A stretch of 9,141 bases of DNA from Lactobacillaceae bacterium (GCA_902834055.1 CADFHB010000022.1:1-9141); one strand, 5' to 3'; numbered from the stretch's first letter, positions 1 through 6,756 are shown. The notes: generated from the letters alone by a model not told the origin. Made by a program: numbers and translations.

Positions 1-200
1 AATGACGGCAGGTCATCGTGATAGGTGATCTTAACCTTATTCCAGTAATCCAATCCGGCCCGTTTCATGTGCTTGTCATCCGTTGAAAAGCCCAGGGGCT
101 TAATCAGGTGAAGCTCAGTATTGGTTCCCGCACAGGTCCGGGCAATATTCCCGGTGTTGGCAGGAAAGAGCGGTTCAAAAAGTGCAATGTGATTTGTCAT
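1..200 (-). CDS. trmL: tRNA (cytidine(34)-2'-O)-methyltransferase TrmL, 5' part only
   Basis: Only the first 66 codons are in the window; the gene runs off the left edge and its stop is not seen. The protein begins [20 protein letters not shown] and continues with RTCAGT, then HLIKPLGF and KRAGLDYW. These are the N-terminal signature blocks of the SPOUT-family TrmL/YibK/CspR enzymes. Known members use SAM to 2'-O-methylate the wobble nucleotide of tRNA-Leu isoacceptors and act as dimers in the cytosol. The ATG at 198-200 is chosen because the family begins just here and a GAGGAG ribosome site lies at 211-216, ten bases upstream. The SAM-binding knot is C-terminal and cannot be checked. A terminator-like hairpin ends directly before the ribosome site, so the gene is probably expressed by read-through or controlled termination (see the leader entries). 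Confidence 0.9.
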   Translation of the reverse strand, partial: MTNHIALFEPLFPANTGNIARTCAGTNTELHLIKPLGFSTDDKHMKRAGLDYWNKVKITYHDDLPS

Positions 201-220
201 CTTAGTATATCTCCTCAGAT

Positions 221-268
221 AAATAAAAAAAGCAGGGTCTCGGTGTGGGCACGGCGAAACGCTGCTTT
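221..268 (-). terminator. Strong terminator/attenuator hairpin abutting the trmL ribosome site
   Basis: Read on the minus strand, AAAGCAG (262-268 side) pairs with CTGCTTT to give 7 bp. A C-C mismatch follows, then GTTTCG with CGAGAC (6 bp, one G-U), a CC bulge and GTG/CAC around a CCCA loop. A T-rich tract follows (complement of 221-231). It is the only terminator-like structure after rlmA, whose stop is at 370. It ends only about five bases before the trmL ribosome site, leaving no room for a separate trmL promoter downstream of it. Confidence 0.75.
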
Positions 269-281
269 AATGAAGTACTCC

Positions 282-321
282 TTAGCAATTACTAACGACA
301 CTGTTCGATATCAATTGCTAA
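282..321 (-). promoter_or_regulatory. Leader hairpin between rlmA and trmL
   Basis: A perfect 9-bp inverted repeat, TTAGCAATT at 282-290 and AATTGCTAA at 313-321, encloses a 22-base interior. The interior can form CGA/TCG (296-298 with 305-307) around a 6-base loop, separated from the outer stem by a symmetrical 5x5 internal loop. On the minus strand its 3' arm runs into AAGGAG (278-283), a Shine-Dalgarno-like site not followed by a normal start codon. Its function is unknown. It could be an RNA element of the trmL leader or a DNA operator. Confidence 0.5.
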
Positions 322-369
322 ACGATTTCTGAAATATAATTTAGCACGATTTTTAAAAAAGTGCAAACT

Positions 370-1227
370 TTATTCTGATTTTTTGGCAATTAATAAACTG
401 ACGTCCACCGTTACTTTGTCTAATCTAGCATAGTCAGCAGCGGTTAACTGCCGTACTCCCCGTCCCCAATGCAAGGGTGTCATCTCCACCAGGGCCTGCT
501 TCATATCTGAGGGAACGGTAAACTGGTAGTGAATCGTTTGGCGCTGACAATCGGGATAATGCTGGTTGAATAGGTCAAGGACCCGGTGATTATCGTAGTT
601 TGACTTTTGTTGGTGGTCCCCATACAAAAGTTGTCGTACTTCCTTTAGGTAACCAGCATTGGGGATAACCTTCATCAGGCAACCACCCGGCGCCAAAACC
701 CGGTTAAACTCAGCATAGTCAGACGGCGAAAATAACTCGACCAGGGCATCAAATGATTCCCCGTTAAATGGCAATTGTCTGAGGTCAGCAACGCAGAAGA
801 ATGCCGTTATCGGCAGCTGGGTTGCCAAGGTAACCCCTGCTTTAGCAATGTCAAAGCCCACCATTGTATCGGCAAGTGAGTGGCGAATCTTTGCCAGTTG
901 CGCTAAGGGAGTTCCCTCACCGGTGCCAACATCCAGGATCCGTAACGGTCGCGCCGGGAGATTGTGGGCAACTGCTTCAATGATTGGCCGAAAGAGCCCT
1001 GCCGATAGTAACTGCCGGCGCGCAACAAACATTTCCCGACCATACTCGGTATCCGCGGCCCCACTTAAGAAGTGGAGGTAGCCGTGACGGTTAAAGTCGA
1101 TCCGGTGGCCCCGCTGACAAATAATACTGTTCTTATCGACCTCTTCCATCGGCGCCTTACATACCGGACACCGGAACAGGGCAATGTGTTTTTGAACAAA
1201 CTGGCGCTGACGTTCACTTTTCTTCAT
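370..1227 (-). CDS. rlmA: 23S rRNA (guanine-N1)-methyltransferase, RlmA family
   Basis: A 285-residue class I SAM-dependent methyltransferase. The N-terminus carries the zinc-binding set of RlmA enzymes: C20 and C23 (CPVC), C37 and H41, followed by DFNRHGYLHFL at 44-54. The SAM motif LDVGTGEG is at 98-105, and DIAKAG and FSPSDYAE further on are also typical of the family. Known RlmA(I) enzymes methylate G745 and RlmA(II)/TlrB enzymes methylate G748 of 23S rRNA hairpin 35, in the wall of the peptide exit tunnel. RlmA(II) is the form expected in Gram-positives, but the sequence alone does not fix the target base here. In that group the modification affects tylosin and telithromycin response. 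The ATG at 1225-1227 has a GAGGAGA ribosome site at 1237-1243. The gene is divergent from pgl and followed by the trmL leader. Length is normal for the family. Confidence 0.9.
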   Translation of the reverse strand: MKKSERQRQFVQKHIALFRCPVCKAPMEEVDKNSIICQRGHRIDFNRHGYLHFLSGAADTEYGREMFVARRQLLSAGLFRPIIEAVAHNLPARPLRILDVGTGEGTPLAQLAKIRHSLADTMVGFDIAKAGVTLATQLPITAFFCVADLRQLPFNGESFDALVELFSPSDYAEFNRVLAPGGCLMKVIPNAGYLKEVRQLLYGDHQQKSNYDNHRVLDLFNQHYPDCQRQTIHYQFTVPSDMKQALVEMTPLHWGRGVRQLTAADYARLDKVTVDVSLLIAKKSE

Positions 1228-1291
1228 TTTTGATCTTCTCCTCGCATTTCTGATAATAGTTTAACATACGGTAGAATTAATCATGGTGAAT

Positions 1292-1300
1292 TGTTATATT
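1292..1300 (+). promoter_or_regulatory. Candidate extended -10 promoter of pgl
   Basis: TGTTATATT forms an extended -10 element (TG, one base, TATATT) about 40 bases before the pgl start. No good -35 box lies at 17 bases upstream. In the same 113-bp divergent region, TATTAT on the minus strand (1253-1258) is a possible -10 for rlmA, again without a convincing -35. Both calls rest on consensus matching alone. Confidence 0.35.
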
Positions 1301-1330
1301 AATAGGGTAAGCATTTTCAGAAGGAGGAAA

Positions 1331-1348
1331 ATGATTAACCATGACTGA
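1331..1348 (+). CDS. Possible five-codon minicistron overlapping the pgl start
   Basis: The AAGGAGG ribosome site at 1321-1327 is followed after three bases by ATG (1331), which opens MINHD and stops at TGA 1346-1348. The pgl ATG (1341) lies inside this mini-ORF in another frame. The ribosome site is three bases from the first ATG and thirteen from the second, so neither spacing is ideal. Translation of the mini-ORF could end next to the pgl start and reload it. This may equally be a chance ATG. Confidence 0.3.
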   Translation: MINHD

Positions 1349-2366
1349 ACAATTTTTAATTGGTACATATACATTAAAAGATAGCAAGGGAATCTATAAA
1401 GTGACCCTTGATACTGACGAAGGAAAGCTGACCGATGTTAGTCTCGCTGTTCCTTCCCAAAAGCCAGCCTACCTGCAGGTTGGTAGCGACAAGCGCGTCT
1501 ATGCGGTAAAGCAAGATGGCGATTCTGCCGGTGTTGCTGACTACTCTTTAGCAGACGGCACTGCCAAGACCTTGAGTACTGTTCTCGCCACTGGTCCTGC
1601 ACCAGCATACGTTGGCTTGGACGAAAAGCGGCACCTCCTGTACAGCGCCAACTACCACACTGCCAATGTGGAAGTATTTAAGATTAAAGACGACGGCCAA
1701 CTGGTAGAAACCGATAAGGTCACTCACCAGGGTGAAACCGGTCCTGAACCAGAGCAAGAAGCACCCCACGTTCACTATGCCGACCTGACACCTGACCAAC
1801 GGTTGATTGTTTGTGACCTGGGGATGGACCTGATCGTGGTTTACAACGTTAGCAATGATGGAAAGCTGACTGCCGTTTCCCGTTACCAATTTGAACCAGG
1901 CTTCGGGACCCGTCACCTGATCTTCCACCCGAACGGCAAGTACGTCTACGTTCTCGGGGAATTGTCCAGTAAGCTGGCCGTCCTCAAGTACAACGCTAAT
2001 GATGCCAGCTTCACCCACTTACAGACCCTGAAGACCATTCCGGCCGATTGGACCGCCCACAACGGTGCCGCCGCTATCCGGATGTCTAAGGATGGCAAGT
2101 ACATCTACACCTCCAACCGTGGTGAAAACACCATTGCGGTCTTCGCAATCCAGCCGGACTTCACCGTCAAGCACATTCAGTCAATTTCAACTGAGGGTGA
2201 CTTCCCCCGTGACTTCAACCTCAGCTCAGACGAGTCTTACCTGCTCGCTTCAAACCAAAATACCGATAACCTCACCCTCTACAAGCGCGACTCAGCAACT
2301 GGTAAACTGACCCTGCTCCAAAAGGATGTGGCCTGCCCTGAACCCGTCTGCGTAATGCGGTTCTAG
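1341..2366 (+). CDS. pgl: 6-phosphogluconolactonase, seven-bladed beta-propeller type
   Basis: A 341-residue cytosolic protein of the lactonase/YkgB family, with no signal peptide. Propeller strands repeat along its length: FLIGTYT at 5-11, YSANYHTANVEVFKI at 101-115, HVHYADLTPDQRLIVCDLG at 143-161, GFGTRHLIFHPNGKYVY at 187-203, YTSNRGENTIAVF at 256-268 and GDFPRDFNLSSDE at 286-298. The GTRH and NRG segments lie in the pocket-lining positions conserved in the family. Known members hydrolyse 6-phosphogluconolactone to 6-phosphogluconate, the second step of the oxidative pentose-phosphate (and phosphoketolase) route. This fits a heterofermentative lifestyle, though some family members act on other lactones. 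The body prefers AAG, AAC, TAC and TTC codons, as highly expressed genes often do. The start at 1341 matches the family N-terminus; the ribosome site is thirteen bases away (see the minicistron). A bidirectional terminator follows the stop. Confidence 0.88.
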   Translation: MTEQFLIGTYTLKDSKGIYKVTLDTDEGKLTDVSLAVPSQKPAYLQVGSDKRVYAVKQDGDSAGVADYSLADGTAKTLSTVLATGPAPAYVGLDEKRHLLYSANYHTANVEVFKIKDDGQLVETDKVTHQGETGPEPEQEAPHVHYADLTPDQRLIVCDLGMDLIVVYNVSNDGKLTAVSRYQFEPGFGTRHLIFHPNGKYVYVLGELSSKLAVLKYNANDASFTHLQTLKTIPADWTAHNGAAAIRMSKDGKYIYTSNRGENTIAVFAIQPDFTVKHIQSISTEGDFPRDFNLSSDESYLLASNQNTDNLTLYKRDSATGKLTLLQKDVACPEPVCVMRF

Positions 2367-2377
2367 GTTCTAGACAG

Positions 2378-2443
2378 TAATGAATAAAAATAAGCGCCAC
2401 CGCTTGACTTCAGCCAAGTGGTGACGCGCATTTTTATTCATTA
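2378..2443. terminator. Long bidirectional terminator between pgl and rluD
   Basis: TAATGAATAAAAAT at 2378-2391 is perfectly repeated in inverse at 2430-2443. Inside, GCGCCACCGCTTG (2394-2406) pairs with CAAGTGGTGACGC (2415-2427) apart from a C-A mismatch and a G-U pair, around an eight-base loop. The A/T arms give a T-rich tract on both strands, so it can end transcription from both convergent genes. The rluD stop codon and its last codons lie within the right arm. Confidence 0.85.
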
Positions 2444-3321
2444 TGCAAAACCCGGCGAAAGTCAGCAGGTAACGGTGCTTCAACCGTAATCATTTTTTCC
2501 TTAAAGGGGCTGTAAAACTGGATCCAGTAACAGTGTAAGGCCTGACGACCAATCAAATTCGTCGACTGGCCATACATTGCATCCCCGATTAGTGGATGGT
2601 GAAGAAACGCGAAATGGACCCTAATCTGGTGCGTCCTTCCCGTGTGCAGACGGACCTTCACCAGTGACCAGGCTGGGTGTGGTTCTTTCAACCAGTATTC
2701 AGTCACCGATGCCTTGCCCCCAGGCGCCACTTCACGCTTAACAAATGATTCTGGGTCCCGGCGAATGGGCGCATCAACGTAACCATGGCTGGTTTGCAAA
2801 CGACCGCTGACCAGGGCCAGGTAATTTTTCTTGACCTCATGGCGCTTCAATTGCCGGTCCAAGACGGCGTGGGCAAAACGGTGCTTAGGGAAGACGACTA
2901 AGCCACTGGTGTCCTTATCCAAGCGGGTCGCCACGTGGGTCACCTGGTTCTCGTAACCTTGGTGGTGGTAATAGTACTTGACACGGTTAACGAGGCTGTC
3001 CGCCACGGGAACGTTATGGGCGGGAACCGTGGCGACGCCCGCCGGTTTATTCAGGACAAGGAAGTCCCGGTCCTCATAAGCAATGTTGATTGGTGCCGTG
3101 CTTTCGTCAACCTGGTCATTTGCCACTTCCGGTGGGAGAACCAGCGAATATGTATCGCCGTAATGGACCATGTCAATTGCCCACTTTTCCTGACCATTGA
3201 TGAGCATCTTACCACCATGGTAAATGGCCACCTTCATAAGGGTCGAAGTAACCCCACTCATTTTAAGGGCCGAACGCAGCTTACGCGGGGTCTGATGATT
3301 ATACTGCCAAGTAAACTGCAT
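2434..3321 (-). CDS. rluD: RluA-family 23S rRNA pseudouridine synthase (RluD/YjbO type)
   Basis: A 295-residue protein. Residues about 11-62 look like an S4-type RNA-binding module (RSALKMSGVTSTLMK, then MLINGQ and GDTYSLVL). The catalytic domain follows: VLNKPAGVATVP at 89-100, the active-site block TRLDKDTSGL at 132-141 with D135 as the expected catalytic aspartate, VSGRL at 171-175 and RLHTGRTHQIRVH at 224-236. Family members isomerise uridine to pseudouridine in structured RNA. The exact target here is not certain; the position after nadK matches B. subtilis YjbO. Its ATG shares one base with the nadK stop (TAATG at 3319-3323), so translation is probably coupled. It is the last gene of the relQ-nadK-rluD operon. 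Function at family level is secure, the RluD name less so. Confidence 0.9.
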   Translation of the reverse strand: MQFTWQYNHQTPRKLRSALKMSGVTSTLMKVAIYHGGKMLINGQEKWAIDMVHYGDTYSLVLPPEVANDQVDESTAPINIAYEDRDFLVLNKPAGVATVPAHNVPVADSLVNRVKYYYHHQGYENQVTHVATRLDKDTSGLVVFPKHRFAHAVLDRQLKRHEVKKNYLALVSGRLQTSHGYVDAPIRRDPESFVKREVAPGGKASVTEYWLKEPHPAWSLVKVRLHTGRTHQIRVHFAFLHHPLIGDAMYGQSTNLIGRQALHCYWIQFYSPFKEKMITVEAPLPADFRRVLHNE

Positions 3322-4136
3322 TATTTTGCGCCACCAATGAACGAGTCCTTGACCCGGTTCCAGAAGTTACTGTGCCGATACCGTGCAAAGTAAATTTTCT
3401 TTTGGGAAACCTGGAACGACAGCTCCATCAGATACCGGCTCCCCTTTTGAACCTTCAAGCGGAGCTTTTCACGGTCACAGGTCATTACATGGTCATTAAC
3501 ATCTCGTAAGCGCAGCATTAGCTTGGTCTGGGCGCCAAAGATAATTGGTGAGCCCAGCGTCCGGAAGACCCGGTTATTCAGCGAAGCCATCTCCGCTAAC
3601 TGAAAGCCAATACTGTTCGGGTCCATAATCGCCCCACCGACGGACTTGTTGTAAGCCGTCGAGCCGGTTGGCGTTGAGATGCAGAGGCCATCACCCCGGA
3701 AGTTTTCAAACAGTTGGTTGTTGATGTACACATCACACACCATCGTCCGAATAATATTGCGGATTGTGGCCTCGTTAAGGGCAATGTATTTATCAACCGT
3801 TCCATCGGAATAGATTGCCTGCATATCAAGCAGCGGGTAGGACACAGATTGTCCACTATCCTGAACGAGACTATCGACCAGGTCATCAATTTCAAAGTTC
3901 CGCCAGTCCGTGTAAAAGCCCAAATGGCCAGTGTGAATCCCCACAAAGCGAATCTGATCAAGCTTATCAACGTAGTGGTGGAAGGCCGATAGCAAGGTCC
4001 CATCACCGCCAATGGTAATTACCACTTCCGGATGGGCGGCATCGTATTCCAAGCCCACACGGTCGATTTCTGCCCGGAGAAGCTTGGTAACCCGTTGGGA
4101 CTCACTGGTTTCATTATTAAATATTGCGACTTTCAC
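3321..4136 (-). CDS. nadK: NAD kinase
   Basis: A 271-residue ATP/polyphosphate-dependent NAD kinase that makes NADP(+). Visible are the GGDGT nucleotide motif at 43-47 with D45, [11 protein letters not shown] at 68-78, the conserved NE pair in ALNEATI at N121-E122, and [20 protein letters not shown] at 148-167. The start is a GTG at 4134-4136. An AGGAGG site at 4143-4148 is six bases upstream, and the protein then begins MKVAIFNN as in the family. An ATG further upstream at 4257-4259 would add about 40 arginine-rich residues that are merely relQ read in another frame. The start lies 20 bases inside relQ, and the ribosome site is built from the GAG/GAA codons of the relQ tail. The stop overlaps the rluD start by one base. 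Confidence 0.96.
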   Translation of the reverse strand: MKVAIFNNETSESQRVTKLLRAEIDRVGLEYDAAHPEVVITIGGDGTLLSAFHHYVDKLDQIRFVGIHTGHLGFYTDWRNFEIDDLVDSLVQDSGQSVSYPLLDMQAIYSDGTVDKYIALNEATIRNIIRTMVCDVYINNQLFENFRGDGLCISTPTGSTAYNKSVGGAIMDPNSIGFQLAEMASLNNRVFRTLGSPIIFGAQTKLMLRLRDVNDHVMTCDREKLRLKVQKGSRYLMELSFQVSQKKIYFARYRHSNFWNRVKDSFIGGAK

Positions 4137-4806
4137 TTTGTTCCTCCTCTGACCGATGGCCCTCATCACCAGCCGTGTTTTGCTCGGCGTTTTTCTTATA
4201 GGAGAAGAGGGTCTGTGCCTCCTTGATTTCTTCACGAATCTCCGACATCTCATTATCAAGCTTGAACGCTGCCTCCGCCGCGCGCTGCAGACGAGCCGAC
4301 AATTCTTCGGGGAAGGCCCCCTTATACTTGTAGTTCAGCGAATGCTCAATCGTTGCCCAGAAGTTCATTGCCAGCGTCCGAATCTGAATCTCGGCAAGGA
4401 TCTTTTTTTCACCAGTCACCAGCTGGACCGGATACTCAATCACGATATGGTAAGAACGATAACCACTCGGCTTAACGTTTGAGATGTAGTCCCGTTCTTC
4501 AAGGATTGTCATATCGCTCCGCTGACGCAGCAGGTCAACAACCTTATAGATATCCTCAACGAACTGGCACATGATCCGCAATCCAGCAATGTCTTGCATG
4601 TCTTGTTCGAGGCGGTCCTCTTGAACGTGGCGGCGGACCATCTTCTCCTTAATGCTTTCGACCGGCTTTACCCGACCCGTGACAAATTCAATCGGTGAAT
4701 GCTGCTTTTGATCTTGGTACTGCTTGCGCATCCCCCGTAATTTAACTTTCAGTTCATTTACGGCTTGTTGATATGGCAATAAAAAGTGCTGCCAATTTTC
4801 AATCAT
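4117..4806 (-). CDS. relQ: Small alarmone synthetase RelQ (GTP pyrophosphokinase)
   Basis: A 229-residue single-domain (p)ppGpp synthetase. It lacks the HD hydrolase and TGS/ACT regions of long RelA/SpoT proteins, which fits the SAS1/RelQ (YjbM) class. The synthetase motifs are [11 protein letters not shown] at 49-59, DIAGLRIMC at 72-80, [15 protein letters not shown] at 112-126 and [22 protein letters not shown] at 139-160, read here in parts (EIQIRT 139-144, then [11 protein letters not shown]). RelQ transfers pyrophosphate from ATP to GDP or GTP, and homologues form allosterically regulated tetramers. The last about 25 residues are a low-complexity acidic tail rich in E, S and Q; its codons also supply the nadK ribosome site. 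The ATG at 4804-4806 has AGGAGG at 4814-4819, seven bases upstream. It is the first gene of the operon with nadK and rluD. Confidence 0.95.
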   Translation of the reverse strand: MIENWQHFLLPYQQAVNELKVKLRGMRKQYQDQKQHSPIEFVTGRVKPVESIKEKMVRRHVQEDRLEQDMQDIAGLRIMCQFVEDIYKVVDLLRQRSDMTILEERDYISNVKPSGYRSYHIVIEYPVQLVTGEKKILAEIQIRTLAMNFWATIEHSLNYKYKGAFPEELSARLQRAAEAAFKLDNEMSEIREEIKEAQTLFSYKKNAEQNTAGDEGHRSEEEQSESRNI

Positions 4807-4835
4807 AATCTAGCCTCCTGTTAAATCTCGCTCTT

Positions 4836-4864
4836 ATTTTAGCATACTTTAAAACATTCTCGAA
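4836..4864 (-). promoter_or_regulatory. Promoter of the relQ-nadK-rluD operon
   Basis: On the minus strand an extended -10 (TG, C, TAAAAT; complement of 4836-4844) lies about 30 bases before the relQ start. A weak -35 (TTCGAG, 4859-4864) sits 17 bases further up. A small dyad, CATTC-TC-GAATG at 4855-4866, overlaps the -35 and could be an operator, but it is short. Confidence 0.5.
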
Positions 4865-4908
4865 TGCTTTTATCTTGGAAACAAATTACTTTACAAAGGC
4901 CAGGCAAT

Positions 4909-4939
4909 TTGTCACAATAACAATTGTTAATGTTACTAT
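4909..4939 (+). promoter_or_regulatory. Candidate yjbH promoter with a palindrome in the spacer
   Basis: TTGTCA at 4909-4914 and TACTAT at 4934-4939 form a -35/-10 pair with an over-long 19-base spacer. The spacer holds the perfect 12-bp palindrome TAACAATTGTTA (4918-4929), almost exactly centred in it. A 19-base spacer with a centred dyad is the layout of MerR-family-controlled promoters; that reading is speculation. GTTACT at 17 bases is a poorer alternative -10. Confidence 0.4.
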
Positions 4940-4961
4940 TTCTTGATCGGAGGGGCAGTTA

Positions 4962-5597
4962 ATGCTTGAGATTCATCTATTTGTCAATCCTTTGGGAATG
5001 CGTTGTTTTCGGTGTGAAAACGACGTCTTACGGGTTGATCATGATTTGAATACAAAGATTAGTTACCAATTCATTCCGCTCTTTAACATGCAGACGATTG
5101 CGGACACAATTGATCTTTACCATCTCGATGCTTGCAGTCTTAAAGTTCGTCAGGAAGTTAGTACCACCCTCAGCCAAACAATTTTAGATTATAAAGCGGC
5201 ACTTTTTCAGGGTGGCCGGCGTGGTCGCCAATACCTCTTGCGTTTACAAGATGTAATGACCAAAAAGGGGTGGCATTATTCTGACCACCTTGCCAAAACA
5301 GTGGCAGAAAAGAGCCAGCTAGATTTGGAAATGTTTATGGAAGATCGCCATTCAGCAATCGCCAAGCAGGCCTTCAAGAAAGACCAGGCAATTGCCAACT
5401 CGTTAGGAATTACGACCACGGCCACCGCCGTCATTTACGATTCAACGGAGCCAAACTATGGCTACTTGATCCCTCAGTTCGATTATGAAACCCTGATTGA
5501 ATCATACCGTAACCACACCTTCAATCCTGACCAGTCTGTCCAGGACTTTGCCGCTCAATACTATTCCGGTCCGTTCCGGATTATCAAAAGTAATTGA
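4962..5597 (+). CDS. yjbH: YjbH-type ClpXP adaptor (DsbA/thioredoxin-fold family)
   Basis: A 211-residue cytosolic protein starting MLEIHLFVNPLGMRCFRCEN. It has the N-terminal beta strand and CxxC pair (C15, C18) of the DsbA-like YjbH/SpxH family, here CFRC. No signal peptide or membrane segment is seen. In Bacillus and Staphylococcus YjbH binds Spx and hands it to ClpXP, keeping Spx low until thiol stress. The role here is inferred from sequence type and from spx and mecA lying 2-3 kb away. The ATG at 4962 has GGAGGGG at 4949-4955, six bases upstream. It is divergent from relQ, as in the classical block, but pepF, the truncated haemoglobin gene yjbI and yjbK found near B. subtilis yjbH are absent. 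A terminator follows at once. Confidence 0.85.
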   Translation: MLEIHLFVNPLGMRCFRCENDVLRVDHDLNTKISYQFIPLFNMQTIADTIDLYHLDACSLKVRQEVSTTLSQTILDYKAALFQGGRRGRQYLLRLQDVMTKKGWHYSDHLAKTVAEKSQLDLEMFMEDRHSAIAKQAFKKDQAIANSLGITTTATAVIYDSTEPNYGYLIPQFDYETLIESYRNHTFNPDQSVQDFAAQYYSGPFRIIKSN

Positions 5598-5602
5598 TGA
5601 AT

Positions 5603-5650
5603 AAGGAGTACCATTGTTCGTTATGATGAACAGTGATACTCCTTTTATTT
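5603..5650 (+). terminator. Terminator of yjbH
   Basis: AAGGAGTACCATTGTTC (5603-5619) pairs with GAACAGTGATACTCCTT (5628-5644) over 17 positions with one C-A mismatch and one G-U pair. The loop is eight bases and TTTTATTT follows. On the other strand it is less T-rich and may only weakly stop coiA transcription. Confidence 0.85.
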
Positions 5651-5667
5651 TAGTATTTGCTAGCTGT

Positions 5668-5690
5668 TTGGCTAACCCGTTACTAGCCAA
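5668..5690 (-). terminator. Weak hairpin downstream of coiA
   Basis: TTGGCTA (5668-5674) and TAGCCAA (5684-5690) form a 7-bp stem with a nine-base loop, 22 bases after the coiA stop on the minus strand. It lacks a T-tract, so it may be a 3' stabilising hairpin rather than a true terminator. The yjbH terminator beyond it probably serves as backup. Confidence 0.3.
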
Positions 5691-5712
5691 GAAGGTGTTA
5701 AAAAACCAGCTT

Positions 5713-6756
5713 TTAATGTCCGCGCTTGTTAACTCGGATCTTATCGCTGACCTGTTCAAACCAGTGGGGGTGCTTAAGTAATACATACTGCTGGTCAACG
5801 AGAGCGATAATCCCCCATTGGCAAAGTTCTTGCGTAAAGGCAGTGATCAACTGCTGACGAATTAAACCTCCATCTACCAAACACGGGAAATTTAACCAGT
5901 CCGGCTGACCAATCTCTGCCAGACGCGCTCCCCAGGCACTAGCTGACCAGGCAGAAAAGAGTGGTTGCCCACCTAGCCAATCAACGACTCTAATTCGCCA
6001 AAAAATAATCGGCTGCCGCGTAACGGGCCAGCTAGGCTTAACATCATGACAGACCAACGGGCAACAACTCAGTGGGACCTGGTGACGCTGCCAGACTTGT
6101 GCAGCCAGCTGACGAACCGCTGACTGCCGGCTGGTAGTGGACATGAGCTTTTGTACCTGGTCATTGATTATTCTCCTTGTTACCCTCGTGCGGCGGGCCA
6201 AAGAGCAGTGATAGTGATTAAAGTCAGCCCTTAATCGGCCCTGCTTGGTATCCCAGTACCAGATCCCAGGTCTTCCATTAATTAACTGCGTAAACTGGGC
6301 CACCTTCTCACTGCCTAGCCGGCGCCGATAAGGACTGCCGAGGTACCAATAGGGATGAATTCCCAGGAAACGATAACCCTGATTGCGCTCACTTATTCGT
6401 TGAACACTTAACGGACTACACTGGAATTCAATTACGACCTGTTGGCCCCGCCACTGGAACATGATGTCTGGACGTTGAGAAATTTTTGGCAAATAATACT
6501 CTACCCGGGCCGGTATTCCCTGTTGGGCCAGCCACTGATGAATCTGCAGCTTTCCTAACAGGTGCTCTGCTGTCTCACCTTCGCCATAGGAACATCCCGC
6601 ACCCCGGCAATGAGCAAAATGCGCAACCTTTATTTTTCCCCGGCGAAGGTGAACCTCTTGATTACAAACTGGGCAAGCGTACTTCAAGCCGGGATCCGCT
6701 ACGTTGGCCATTATTAACTGGCCATTATGTTTTGCTACCAACAAAAAATCCCCCAC
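5713..6756 (-). CDS. coiA: Competence protein CoiA
   Basis: Up to 347 residues. An N-terminal zinc-binding-like region has CPVC (C28, C31) and AHFAHC (H46, H49, C50). A nuclease-like core follows: AEHLLGK at 63-69, RPDIMF at 95-100 and VVIEFQCSPLS at 107-117, where D97, E110 and Q112 resemble a PD-(D/E)xK active site. CoiA is a late competence protein that helps RecA/DprA-dependent recombination of incoming DNA. The start is unsettled. The longest frame opens with GTG at 6754-6756, but this lies in the loop of the mecA terminator and has no ribosome site. TTG at 6742-6744 or 6739-6741, behind the weak GGGGGA at 6749-6754, would give M(L)VAKHNGQ, closer to the usual N-terminus. No ComX-type box was recognised upstream. 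The reading frame is intact, so the gene looks functional. Confidence 0.88.
   Translation of the reverse strand: MGDFLLVAKHNGQLIMANVADPGLKYACPVCNQEVHLRRGKIKVAHFAHCRGAGCSYGEGETAEHLLGKLQIHQWLAQQGIPARVEYYLPKISQRPDIMFQWRGQQVVIEFQCSPLSVQRISERNQGYRFLGIHPYWYLGSPYRRRLGSEKVAQFTQLINGRPGIWYWDTKQGRLRADFNHYHCSLARRTRVTRRIINDQVQKLMSTTSRQSAVRQLAAQVWQRHQVPLSCCPLVCHDVKPSWPVTRQPIIFWRIRVVDWLGGQPLFSAWSASAWGARLAEIGQPDWLNFPCLVDGGLIRQQLITAFTQELCQWGIIALVDQQYVLLKHPHWFEQVSDKIRVNKRGH

Noticed and set aside
221..321. T-box riboswitch before trmL
   Set aside because: The conserved T-box sequence (AGGGTGGNACCGCG-like) is absent on the minus strand, and a loosely similar plus-strand stretch points away from any gene start.
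108..332. 74-codon plus-strand frame across the trmL start and leader
   Set aside because: It is antisense to trmL in its first part, then runs through the leader hairpins, with no ribosome site.
1548..2018. 156-codon open frame antisense to pgl
   Set aside because: It lies wholly within a clear beta-propeller gene, has no ribosome site, and its residues mirror the codon bias of pgl.
2935..3393. 152-codon open frame antisense to rluD and the nadK end
   Set aside because: It has no ribosome site or recognisable motif, and both strands of well-conserved genes explain the open frame.
3596..4012. 138-codon frame inside nadK, same strand
   Set aside because: It is a shifted reading of nadK, whose GGDGT and NE motifs are intact in the chosen frame.
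4137..4259. Upstream ATG extension of nadK
   Set aside because: The extra residues are arginine-rich out-of-frame relQ sequence, and a well-spaced AGGAGG precedes the GTG at 4136.
5713..5798. Frame 5502-5798 on the minus strand
   Set aside because: It spans the coiA and yjbH 3' ends and the intergenic hairpins, without start signals or motifs.
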